From assembly GCA_031257455.1 (NCBI GenBank), contig JAIROQ010000067.1, forward strand, positions 1 through 6,152: DNA of 6,152 nucleotides, read 5' to 3'. The notes beneath the pieces were generated by a model, which saw only the letters and a program-made list of their open reading frames with translations, was not told the DNA's origin and ran no database searches. Shown in pieces: positions 1 through 5,556 of the stretch. Numbering within the stretch: the first letter of the stretch is position 1; the number at the start of each line of letters is the position of its first letter. Source of the stretch: Prevotellaceae bacterium. Lineage in GTDB: Bacteria > Bacteroidota > Bacteroidia > Bacteroidales > UBA932. A program made the translations under genes and the position numbers.

Positions 1-120
1 CGTTCGCCCTGCCTGCCGCTGGTGGATGTGGTGGATACGCTGGCGCGCGGCGGCAAAATCGCCGACCTCATTGCTATTGGCGGCACGCTGGATTACGTGG
101 TGCCGGATATTGACAGGTAG
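1..120 (+). CDS. nuoD: NADH-quinone oxidoreductase subunit D (or fused C/D), C-terminal fragment
   Basis: The first 39 codons are open from the window edge to a TAG at 118-120. The peptide begins RSPCLPLVDVVDTLARGGK and ends DYVVPDIDR. This fits the C-terminus of the 49-kDa NuoD subunit, where an R-x-P-S/C-hydrophobic stretch, a (R)G-x-x-(V/I)AD(L/V)(V/I)AI segment and a terminal (E/D)(V/I)DR are typical. NuoD lines the quinone pocket at the junction of the peripheral and membrane arms of complex I, together with NuoB and NuoH. In Bacteroidetes it is often fused to NuoC, but the 5' part is outside the window, so this cannot be judged. The expected next gene, nuoH, only begins at 3178, about 3.06 kb downstream, with three unrelated genes between. 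Confidence 0.9.
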   Translation, partial: RSPCLPLVDVVDTLARGGKIADLIAIGGTLDYVVPDIDR

Positions 121-128
121 AAAATAGT
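121..128 (+). repeat. AAAATAGT direct repeat, left copy flanking the nuoD-nuoH insert
   Basis: AAAATAGT directly follows the nuoD stop codon, and the same 8 bases occur at 3162-3169 just before nuoH. With flanking bases the copies read AGAAAATAGT (119-128) and AGAAAAAATAGT (3158-3169), differing by two A residues. This could be a target-site duplication left when the 3-kb block entered a short nuoD-nuoH spacer. The sequence is low-complexity, so chance is a real alternative. Confidence 0.3.
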
Positions 129-160
129 TTGGGCTTACAAAATTATTAGTATCAATTTTT

Positions 161-676
161 ATGAAGAAGAATCAGATAGTAAATAATAATGATAAAATGT
201 CTGCTACTACATTAGATAAGAATTTTTTTGAAGAAGTAGCCCTTTTTATACAATCATCGCGGCAGCACATAGCTAATCAGGTAAACACTACAATGGTCTT
301 GACTTATTTTGAAATAGGCAAGCGCATTGTGGAAAAGGAGCAACAAGGTGCAAAACGTGCAGAATACGGTAAGTATATCTTACAGGGATTATCAGATTAT
401 TTAACGGCGAATATTGGTAAGGGTTATTCTGTTGAAAATTTAAAACTTATGCGTAAGTTTTATGTGATTTATTCCGAAAATCAAATTGGGGAATCACTGA
501 TTACCCAATTCAAAAAACCAATTTCCGAATCAGTGATTCGGAAATTCAACCCGAATATTTCTTGGACACATTACATCAAACTCATGCGTATTTCAAATGT
601 TGCCGAAAGACAGTTTTATGAAATAGAAATAGCCAAAAATAATTGGTCGTTTCGGGAATTTGAGAGAAACAAATAA
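161..676 (+). CDS. DUF1016 N-terminal domain protein without nuclease domain (possibly truncated)
   Basis: This 171-residue protein matches the N-terminal half of DUF1016/YhcG proteins. Visible features are a helical region with YFEIGKRIVEKEQQG (49-63), RAEYGKYILQGLSDYL (66-81), a GKGYSVENLKLMRKFY stretch (86-101), the ISWTHYIKLMRI segment (133-144) and NWSFREFER (161-169). In full-length relatives such as the gene at 1988 the last motif continues as ERQI(N) into a PD-(D/E)XK nuclease domain. Here a TAA follows two codons after ER, so no catalytic residues remain. Allowing a 2-nt indel near 668-669 restores ERQIK, because CAAATAAA at 670-677 matches 2567-2574 in the intact paralogue. That suggests decay or replacement of the 3' part. 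Residues 109-132 are two 12-residue repeats encoded by palindromes. The start is the first ATG after nuoD; Met13 is an alternative. It is very A+T rich. It could act as a stand-alone DNA-binding domain or be a gene remnant; the sequence does not decide. Confidence 0.85.
   Translation: MKKNQIVNNNDKMSATTLDKNFFEEVALFIQSSRQHIANQVNTTMVLTYFEIGKRIVEKEQQGAKRAEYGKYILQGLSDYLTANIGKGYSVENLKLMRKFYVIYSENQIGESLITQFKKPISESVIRKFNPNISWTHYIKLMRISNVAERQFYEIEIAKNNWSFREFERNK
484..546 (+). repeat. Two 27-nt palindromes at 36-nt period inside the first DUF1016 gene
   Basis: Unit 1a is 484-510: arm AATTGGGGAATCA, centre C, arm TGATTACCCAATT, with one mismatched pair. Unit 1b is 520-546: arm AATTTCCGAATCA, centre G, arm TGATTCGGAAATT, a perfect 13-bp palindrome. 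A 9-nt spacer (511-519) separates them, so the units start exactly 36 nt apart, which keeps the reading frame. They encode residues 109-132 as I-G-E-S-L-I-T-Q-F-K-K-P and I-S-E-S-V-I-R-K-F-N-P-N. In both, Ile comes from the first ATT and Phe from the last AATT. Each could form a hairpin in DNA or mRNA. The same architecture and codon phase recur at 2323-2421. Confidence 0.93.
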
Positions 677-687
677 AACAAAATAAA

Positions 688-1965
688 ATGAAAAATTTAT
701 CTACAATTTTGATTATTTTAAGTGTGCTAACCTTTATCGGCTGCAAGGACGTGAAGACAGACCCTGCAATGGACACCTATCTGTCCGGTTTGCTGGAGAG
801 CAAGAACTATTTTAAACTCCGCACGGAATTGACGAACGTTCAAGGTAAATTATCGGAAAGTCGCTTGCTTTATTACCGGATGCACTGCGAACAGGCGTTC
901 GGTAACGGATTGCAATCCAATAAAAGTGCCGACAAGCTGTTGAAAAAATACAAAGACCGCTTGAATGACACTCTTGTAGTTGAAATATTGAATGTAAAAG
1001 CCGACAATTATGTGCGCGACTACCAATATAAACAGGCAGCCGAAATATACAGCCTTTTTCAGAATACAGTATCGGACAGTTTGGAGCTTGCCGCTTATCA
1101 GAACCTGCAAGCCTTGTATGGCACGCTGGCCACAGTGAAACCGCAACAGATACATCTCCACAGAGACACCGAAATCAAAGCATACCGCAACAGGTTTAAT
1201 CATTTAATGACACCCGTGAAATGCGGTGGTGTGACAGACGAATTTGTGTTTGATTCGGGCGCCAATCTATCCACTATTTCCGACAGTTGCGCCATAAAAA
1301 TGGGGCTGACGATATTTGAATCGAGCATTAAAGTCGGAACGGTAACAGATGTCAGTATTCGTACAAAACTGGCCGTTGCCGACAGTTTGTATGTGGGCGG
1401 TATTTTATTTGAAAATGTAGTGTTTCTTGTTGCGCCTGCCGCACAAATGAGTTTCCCTTCGGTTAATTATGAAATTCATGGCGTCGTTGGCTTTCCCGTA
1501 TTTTACCAAATGGGGGAAATCCATGTGCGAAAAGACGGAACCATATTCATTCCTCAGAAACCCGGAAACAGGCATTTGGAAAACATGTTTCTACACGGAT
1601 TAAACCCTGTTGTTCAATTGCTGTCGGGCAACGACACCCTCCTGCTTACGTTTGACACGGGGGCGAAAAGTTCGGAACTGTCGAAAAAATACTACGAAAA
1701 CCACAAAGCCGATGTAGAACAAAAAGGGAAATTGAAAACGTCCATGCGTGGCGGCGGCGGGGGAATTGTCGAAACGGAAGAATACAACTTGCCGGACTTC
1801 CCTTACCAAATAGGAAATAGCCGTAATGTGCTTCCTGAAATATCCGTGAATATACAGGACTACGACTTCAATAAACCGTTCGACGGCAATCTGGGACAGG
1901 ATGTGATTATGCAATTCAATGAAATGGTTTTGAATTTTAAATACATGTATATAGATTTTGAATAA
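688..1965 (+). CDS. Lipoprotein with two retropepsin-like aspartyl protease domains
   Basis: This 425-residue protein starts with a lipoprotein signal peptide: MKN, a hydrophobic stretch and a lipobox F-I-G-C with Cys19, so it is probably anchored in the periplasm or outer membrane. Residues about 25-165 are helical and TPR-like in texture. Two aspartyl-protease motifs follow. The first is FVFDSGANLSTIS (catalytic Asp189), followed by HGVVGFPVF (264-272). The second is LLTFDTGAKSSEL (Asp323), followed by DGNLGQDVI (399-407). Each pair of D-(S/T)-G-A plus a later hydrophobic-Gly motif is the signature of one retropepsin-like lobe, so the chain carries two lobes and could form an active site by itself. 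A run of five Gly (355-359) lies inside the second lobe, possibly in the flap. No PDZ domain is seen. The gene starts 11 nt after the truncated DUF1016 gene and ends 22 nt before the intact one. The substrate is unknown, and both active aspartates are present. Confidence 0.85.
   Translation: MKNLSTILIILSVLTFIGCKDVKTDPAMDTYLSGLLESKNYFKLRTELTNVQGKLSESRLLYYRMHCEQAFGNGLQSNKSADKLLKKYKDRLNDTLVVEILNVKADNYVRDYQYKQAAEIYSLFQNTVSDSLELAAYQNLQALYGTLATVKPQQIHLHRDTEIKAYRNRFNHLMTPVKCGGVTDEFVFDSGANLSTISDSCAIKMGLTIFESSIKVGTVTDVSIRTKLAVADSLYVGGILFENVVFLVAPAAQMSFPSVNYEIHGVVGFPVFYQMGEIHVRKDGTIFIPQKPGNRHLENMFLHGLNPVVQLLSGNDTLLLTFDTGAKSSELSKKYYENHKADVEQKGKLKTSMRGGGGGIVETEEYNLPDFPYQIGNSRNVLPEISVNIQDYDFNKPFDGNLGQDVIMQFNEMVLNFKYMYIDFE
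1929..1959 (+). promoter_or_regulatory. Possible Bacteroidetes-type promoter for the DUF1016 nuclease gene
   Basis: TTTG at 1929-1932 and TAGATTTT at 1952-1959 are separated by 19 nt. The known Bacteroides sigma-factor consensus is TTTG, 19-21 nt, TAnnTTTG, so the -7 box matches at seven of eight positions. It lies in the last codons of the aspartyl-protease gene and would give a leader of about 20 nt before the ATG at 1988. Matches of this quality are not rare in A+T-rich DNA. Confidence 0.25.
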
Positions 1966-1987
1966 AGTATTTTAACAGTAGCAAATA

Positions 1988-3157
1988 ATGAACTTCGCTT
2001 CACTCGTAAAACAAATAGCATCCGTGCAATCGACCATGCAGGCGACGGCGGCACATGCCATCAATGTGAGCCTGACCATCCGCAACTGGTTGATTGGATA
2101 CTATATTGTGGAGTTTGAACAAAATGGCGAAGACCGCGCTAAATATGGAGAAGGGTTGTTACAAAACTTAGAAAAAAAATTGAATACAAAAGGTTTGAAT
2201 GAAAAACGTTTTCGAGAGTATCGTCGTTTGTATACGGTTTACCCGCAGATAGGAGAGGAAATAACTAATTTTTTATCCGCCGAAACAATAAACCGATTAT
2301 CGCTTGCTGAAAGCAATTTGTCAATTCGCCGACCAGTGGTCGGCGAATTTGAAAGTGCAATTCGACGGACAGCGTCCGGCGAATCTGGAAATGTAATTCG
2401 GCGGACAGCGTCCGGCGAATTTAAAGGAATGCCTTCATCTCTGTTAATTAAAAAAATACCTTATGTCCATTTGTTAATAATTTCAAGAATAGAAAATCCT
2501 GTCAAACGGGCATTTTACGAATTGGAAACAATAAAAGGCAATTGGTCGCGCAGGGAACTCGAACGGCAAATAAATACGTTATATTACGAGCGTAGCGGTT
2601 TGTCCAAAAACAAAGAAGCGCTTTCGGCACTGGTAAATCAACAAACCATACAAATACAACCGAAAGATGTCATCAACACGCCGGTTACGTTAGAATTTTT
2701 AGGATTAAACGAACGCGCCCTGGTTACGGAAAATGATTTGGAGCAGGCCATTCTTGATAATCTGCAAGCTTTTCTGTTGGAAATGGGACACGGCTTCTGC
2801 TTTGAAGCCCGCCAAAAACGTATTCTTATCGACGACGATTACTTTTTTGTGGATTTATTGTTCTATCACCGTATTCTTAAATGTCGTGTAGTAGTGGAAC
2901 TGAAAATGGACAAATTCCGGCACGAGTACGCTTCGCAACTGAACATGTACTTGAACTATTTTAAACATGAGGAAAGCGCACCGGACGATAATCCGCCGGT
3001 GGGTATTTTACTCTGTACCGAAAAAGGCGATACGCAAGTAAAATATGCTACGGCCGGATTGGACCAAAACATCTTTATTCAAAAATATTTAGTGGAATTA
3101 CCCAATGAGGAAGCGCTGAAAGAATACATTACCAAAGAATATTATAACAATTTATAA
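1988..3157 (+). CDS. DUF1016/YhcG family PD-(D/E)XK nuclease, full length
   Basis: The protein has 389 residues. The N-terminal DUF1016_N part runs from about 5 to 200 (WLIGYYIVEFEQNGEDRAKYG at 34-54, FREYRRLY at 75-82, RAFYELETIKGNWSRRELER at 174-193). The C-terminal YhcG nuclease domain covers about 235-385. The expected catalytic residues are present: Glu252 in NDLEQAI, Asp289 in FVDLLFYH, and Glu304/Lys306 in VVVELKMDKF, with Gln317 in the following ASQLNMYLNYF helix. The family is widespread in bacterial accessory regions and is predicted to cut nucleic acid; a precise role has not been established as far as I know. Residues 113-148 are three 12-residue repeats (I-R-R-P/T...), encoded by 27-nt palindromes and lying where the truncated paralogue at 161 has its two. 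The gene ends 20 nt before nuoH and is co-directional, so nuoH may depend on transcription through it. No partner methylase or toxin-antitoxin mate is visible. Confidence 0.92.
   Translation: MNFASLVKQIASVQSTMQATAAHAINVSLTIRNWLIGYYIVEFEQNGEDRAKYGEGLLQNLEKKLNTKGLNEKRFREYRRLYTVYPQIGEEITNFLSAETINRLSLAESNLSIRRPVVGEFESAIRRTASGESGNVIRRTASGEFKGMPSSLLIKKIPYVHLLIISRIENPVKRAFYELETIKGNWSRRELERQINTLYYERSGLSKNKEALSALVNQQTIQIQPKDVINTPVTLEFLGLNERALVTENDLEQAILDNLQAFLLEMGHGFCFEARQKRILIDDDYFFVDLLFYHRILKCRVVVELKMDKFRHEYASQLNMYLNYFKHEESAPDDNPPVGILLCTEKGDTQVKYATAGLDQNIFIQKYLVELPNEEALKEYITKEYYNNL
2323..2421 (+). repeat. Three 27-nt palindromes at 36-nt period inside the DUF1016 nuclease gene
   Basis: The units are 2a (2323-2349), 2b (2359-2385) and 2c (2395-2421), with starts exactly 36 nt apart and 9-nt spacers. 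Unit 2a is a perfect palindrome: arm AATTCGCCGACCA, centre G, arm TGGTCGGCGAATT. Units 2b and 2c have arms AATTCGACGGACA and AATTCGGCGGACA before a shared right part CGTCCGGCGAAT, with a few mispairs. 2b and 2c agree at 25 of 27 positions; 2a and 2b at 20 of 27. Between 2a and 2b the pairs at unit positions 10/18 and 11/17 change on both sides (A-T to G-C, C-G to A-T), a compensatory pattern. All units begin at the third base of a codon, as in the first DUF1016 gene. Confidence 0.95.
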
Positions 3158-3161
3158 AGAA

Positions 3162-3169
3162 AAAATAGT
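3162..3169 (+). repeat. AAAATAGT direct repeat, right copy flanking the nuoD-nuoH insert
   Basis: This is an exact copy of the 8 bases at 121-128, placed 8 nt upstream of the nuoH ATG. Joining the outer flanks would give a nuoD-nuoH spacer of about 17 nt, a normal length for this operon. Confidence 0.3.
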
Positions 3170-3177
3170 ATAAAAAT

Positions 3178-4254
3178 ATGTTTGATTTTAAAGTAGTAAC
3201 CAATTGGATTGACAACTTGCTGAACGGCTTCCTGCCGCCGGCATGGGCAACATTCATTGAGTTTGTGTTAATCGGCGTGTGCATATTGGTGGCGTATGCA
3301 GTCATTGCGCTGGCGCTTATTTACGTGGAGCGCAAAGTCTGTGCGTTTTTCCAGTGCCGCCTGGGGCCTAACCGCGTCGGGCCTTTCGGACTGATGCAGA
3401 GCGTGGCCGACATGTTCAAGATGCTCATCAAGGAAATTATCGACATCAGGCACATCGACAAATTCCTCTTCAATCTTGCGCCATACGTGGTGATTGCGGC
3501 GTCGGTGCTCGCTTTTGGCTGCATCCCCTTTGGGAAAGGACTGCACATCCTCGATTTCAACATCGGCATCTTCTTCCTGATTGCCGTATCGTCGATAGGC
3601 GTTGTCGGCATCCTGCTGGCGGGGTGGTCGAGCAACAACAAATATTCGCTGATTGGCGCCATGCGCAGCGGTGCGCAGATGATTAGCTACGAGCTCTCCA
3701 TCGGGCTGTCCATCCTCACGATAGTGATTTTTGCGGGCAGCATGCAGCTCTCCACCATCGTGGAAAGTCAGGCCGACGGCTGGTTCCTGTTCCGCGGACA
3801 CGTCCCGGCGTTCATCGCGTTTGTCATCTATTTGGTGGCGGGCACCGCCGAAACCAACCGCGGCCCCTTCGACCTGCCCGAAGCCGACTCCGAACTCACC
3901 GCCGGATACCATACCGAATATTCCGGCATGCACTTCGGCTTCTTCTACTTGGCCGAATACCTGAACCTGTTTATTGTGGCAGCGGTGGCCGCCACGCTCT
4001 TTTTGGGCGGCTGGATGCCGCTGCACATCCCGGGATGGGCCGACTTCAACCAAATCATGGATTACATCCCCTCGCCGCTTTGGTTCATTGCCAAAACAGC
4101 CGTGATGATATTCGTGATGATGTGGTTCAAATGGACGTTCCCGCGCCTGCGTATCGACCAGTTGCTGCGGCTCGAATGGAAGTATTTGTTGCCGATAAAT
4201 TTGCTGAACCTGCTCCTGATGGCGATAATTGTAGTATTTAAGTGGCATTTTTAA
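3178..4254 (+). CDS. nuoH: NADH-quinone oxidoreductase subunit H
   Basis: The product is a 358-residue membrane protein, somewhat longer than the E. coli subunit. It is the complex I subunit that links the quinone chamber to the membrane arm. Diagnostic family motifs are all present: YVERKV (49-54), [14 protein letters not shown] (61-74), [21 protein letters not shown] (149-169), [20 protein letters not shown] (225-244), [17 protein letters not shown] (247-263) and [19 protein letters not shown] (321-339). About eight hydrophobic helices can be drawn, near 27-50, 100-120, 130-150, 170-190, 207-222, 255-280, 302-320 and 336-355. The charged loop carrying [13 protein letters not shown] faces the quinone site in known structures. 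Base composition is clearly richer in G+C than the inserted genes before it. The start at 3178 follows an A-rich leader containing AGTATA. Confidence 0.98.
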   Translation: MFDFKVVTNWIDNLLNGFLPPAWATFIEFVLIGVCILVAYAVIALALIYVERKVCAFFQCRLGPNRVGPFGLMQSVADMFKMLIKEIIDIRHIDKFLFNLAPYVVIAASVLAFGCIPFGKGLHILDFNIGIFFLIAVSSIGVVGILLAGWSSNNKYSLIGAMRSGAQMISYELSIGLSILTIVIFAGSMQLSTIVESQADGWFLFRGHVPAFIAFVIYLVAGTAETNRGPFDLPEADSELTAGYHTEYSGMHFGFFYLAEYLNLFIVAAVAATLFLGGWMPLHIPGWADFNQIMDYIPSPLWFIAKTAVMIFVMMWFKWTFPRLRIDQLLRLEWKYLLPINLLNLLLMAIIVVFKWHF

Positions 4255-4283
4255 CTCAACGCATATAAAAACATATTAAAAAA

Positions 4284-4289
4284 AGTATA
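4284..4289 (+). promoter_or_regulatory. AGTATA pre-start motif shared by several genes
   Basis: AGTATA lies at 4284-4289, 5 nt before the nuoI ATG. The same six bases occur at 3167-3172 before nuoH and at 4853-4858 before the lipoprotein gene at 4861. Variants appear before other starts: AGTATC at 148-153 and AGTAGA before 5557. The nuoI and 4861 leaders also share ATTAAAA and AGTATAGC. No classical Shine-Dalgarno is visible, so this may be a translation-initiation context, but the A+T-rich background makes chance possible. Confidence 0.35.
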
Positions 4290-4294
4290 GCCCC

Positions 4295-4828
4295 ATGAAA
4301 TTCATTCATTATAGCCTGCAATTCGCGCGCGACCTGGCGTCGTTACTCGACCGTTGGAGTTTTACCCATTACTGTTTGCAGTTCGTGCGAGGCCTGTGGT
4401 CGCTGCTCGTCGGCATGAAAACCACGCTGCGCATATTCTTCCGCAGGAAGACGACAGAGTGTTATCCCGAAAACAGGAAAACATTAACCATGTTCGACCG
4501 TTTTTGCGGGGAGCTTATATTGGTACACAACGAGCACAACGAGCACAAGTGCATCGCCTGCGGCATCTGCGAAATGAATTGCCCGAACGGCACCATCCGT
4601 GTGGTTTCGGAGAAAGTAACCGACCCGGAAGGCAAGACCACGCGGGTGTTGCAACGCTACGAGTATGATTTGGGCAGTTGCATGTTTTGCCGGCTCTGCA
4701 CGAAGACCTGTCCGCACGGCGCATTGGCGTTTGCCCCCACGTTTGAGCATGCGGTCTTTACACGCAGCAAATTAGTGCATCAACTCAACCGCGAAGGCTC
4801 GAAATTAGAGAAGAAACAAAAAGAGTAA
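4295..4828 (+). CDS. nuoI: NADH-quinone oxidoreductase subunit I (2x[4Fe-4S] ferredoxin-like)
   Basis: The 177-residue protein carries two Cys-x2-Cys-x2-Cys-x3-Cys-Pro motifs: C86, C89, C92, C96 and C129, C132, C135, C139. These bind the two 4Fe-4S clusters (N6a/N6b) that hand electrons on toward NuoB. Between them lie TIRVVSEKVTDPEGK and YEYDLGSC, and after them FAPTFEHAVFTRSKLVHQL, which is typical of Bacteroidetes NuoI. GMKTTLRIFFRRKTTECYPE (40-59) is the usual link from the membrane-contacting N-terminal helix to the cluster domain. Unusually, the N-terminal helix is duplicated: residues 3-18 (FIHYSLQFARDLASLL) and 23-38 (FTHYCLQFVRGLWSLL) share 10 of 16 residues. The gene follows nuoH by 40 nt. 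nuoJ would be expected next but is not in the window. Confidence 0.97.
   Translation: MKFIHYSLQFARDLASLLDRWSFTHYCLQFVRGLWSLLVGMKTTLRIFFRRKTTECYPENRKTLTMFDRFCGELILVHNEHNEHKCIACGICEMNCPNGTIRVVSEKVTDPEGKTTRVLQRYEYDLGSCMFCRLCTKTCPHGALAFAPTFEHAVFTRSKLVHQLNREGSKLEKKQKE
4301..4408 (+). repeat. 60-nt-period tandem duplication in the 5' end of nuoI
   Basis: Positions 4301-4348 and 4361-4408 encode the two similar 16-residue segments at the NuoI N-terminus. They agree at 33 of 48 bases when aligned by codon, and many differences are at third positions. That points to an old in-frame duplication kept under protein-level selection. Confidence 0.7.
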
Positions 4829-4860
4829 AAAAAACAATATATCTATTAAAACAGTATAGC

Positions 4861-5424
4861 ATGAAAAAATTATATTTATTAACATTATCCATTTTCTGCC
4901 TTTTTTCCTGCGGATCGGGAAGAATTGTGACAACGGAAACAAAGCCGACAGAAACAATTATTTTTGGAAAATTCACCATCAACAGTAAAACTCCTCTTAA
5001 AAACAAAAAGGTGTTAATACACTTCAATGAAAGATTATGGGGGAAAAATGCTGTGTGGCTGGATGACAACGGATATTTTTATTTGAAAATACCATTGGGA
5101 AAAAACTTTATCGCCCTTGTCGAATACCGGGAAGGAATGGGCTTTTATAAAAACATCCCCGATAATTATGCGACGTTTGACCTCTCCCAAAACGATAAAA
5201 TATATTATATTGGAGACATCGAATTGGAATGGACGCCAAGTAAACAGGATAAACGTAAAGCAGGCGGTGTCGTTGGAGCTATATCGGAAGCTAATAAAAA
5301 AGGGGAAAAGGCCGGAATTACCATACGAGATTCGAAAGAAACGATTGACTATTTTAAACAACTATTTCCTGATAACACGAAAGAAATTATAACACAATTA
5401 ACCGATATTTTATCTCTTTCCTGA
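4861..5424 (+). CDS. Small lipoprotein of unknown function, beta-rich
   Basis: The 187-residue protein has a clear lipoprotein signal: MKK, hydrophobic LYLLTLSIFCLF, then F-S-C with Cys17 as the lipidated residue, followed by GSGR. The mature part from about 33 to 124 alternates hydrophobic residues in a beta pattern (FGKFTIN, KKVLIHFNE, AVWLDDNGYFYLKIPLG, FIALVEYREGMGFY). It resembles the transthyretin/carboxypeptidase-regulatory type of small beta-sandwich in texture, but I do not recognise a specific family. A glycine-rich link GGVVGA (135-140) and a helical tail (158-185) follow. No catalytic motif is visible. It starts 32 nt after nuoI, where nuoJ would be expected, and its leader resembles that of nuoI. 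It is probably periplasmic or surface-exposed. The role is unknown. Confidence 0.8.
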   Translation: MKKLYLLTLSIFCLFSCGSGRIVTTETKPTETIIFGKFTINSKTPLKNKKVLIHFNERLWGKNAVWLDDNGYFYLKIPLGKNFIALVEYREGMGFYKNIPDNYATFDLSQNDKIYYIGDIELEWTPSKQDKRKAGGVVGAISEANKKGEKAGITIRDSKETIDYFKQLFPDNTKEIITQLTDILSLS

Positions 5425-5556
5425 CATCGGGAAGGTGATAGGATAATAATTATTGCCATTAATTTAAACTGACGAGTGGGAGAGACAATTAATAATAAAA
5501 ATGAATATTGCCATCAGCTTTAGCTGACGAATAAATGATAAACATGTAAAGTAGAT
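5425..5556 (+). other. Intergenic gap between the lipoprotein and KilA-N genes
   Basis: This 132-nt stretch is the longest gap in the window. It holds two related 24-nt sequences (5452-5475 and 5507-5530). No good TTTG/TAnnTTTG promoter pair and no strong stem followed by T-run terminator is visible. The short frame 5501-5527 (8 codons) is best read as chance because it falls on the repeat. Confidence 0.6.
5452..5530 (+). repeat. Pair of degenerate REP-like repeats, one with a hairpin
   Basis: Copy 1 (5452-5475) and copy 2 (5507-5530) both start ATTGCCAT and end CTGACGA, agreeing at 19 of 24 positions, 55 nt apart. Copy 2 contains the perfect hairpin TCAGCT-TT-AGCTGA (5514-5527). In copy 1 the corresponding stem is broken. 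The form resembles the short palindromic intergenic repeats found in many copies in some Bacteroidetes genomes, but that is recollection and not a search result. It could also be an operator for the KilA-N gene. Confidence 0.5.

Noticed and set aside
850..1203. Open frame on the - strand within the aspartyl-protease gene
   Set aside because: It lies opposite a gene with a clear signal peptide and motifs and shows no recognisable domain of its own.
484..2421. CRISPR-like array suggested by evenly spaced repeats of 36-nt period
   Set aside because: The intervals between units are only 9 nt, units are palindromes with varying interiors, and everything is in frame inside coding sequence of a recognised family. 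No cas genes are present.
161..3157. Type I restriction or classical toxin-antitoxin locus around the DUF1016 genes
   Set aside because: No methylase, specificity subunit, helicase or small antitoxin-like gene is present. DUF1016 alone does not justify such a call.
3268..4248. Long open frame on the - strand opposite nuoH (326 codons)
   Set aside because: It is fully antisense to an unmistakable nuoH. Its His/Arg/Gln-rich composition is what G+C-rich third positions on the other strand produce.
4354..4668. Alternative + strand frame overlapping nuoI
   Set aside because: The overlapping frame 4295-4828 contains both 4Fe-4S cysteine motifs. This one is a compositional shadow.
5117..5392. Second + strand frame inside the lipoprotein gene
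   Set aside because: It lacks a signal or domain, and the other frame has a full lipoprotein signal peptide and a beta-strand pattern.
5410..5440. Possible terminator after the lipoprotein gene (TTCC...GGAA)
   Set aside because: The stem is only about four pairs with a long loop and no T-run.
5501..5527. Eight-codon leader peptide upstream of the KilA-N gene
   Set aside because: It coincides with a repeat copy and has no attenuator-like codon run or alternative hairpins, so chance is more likely.
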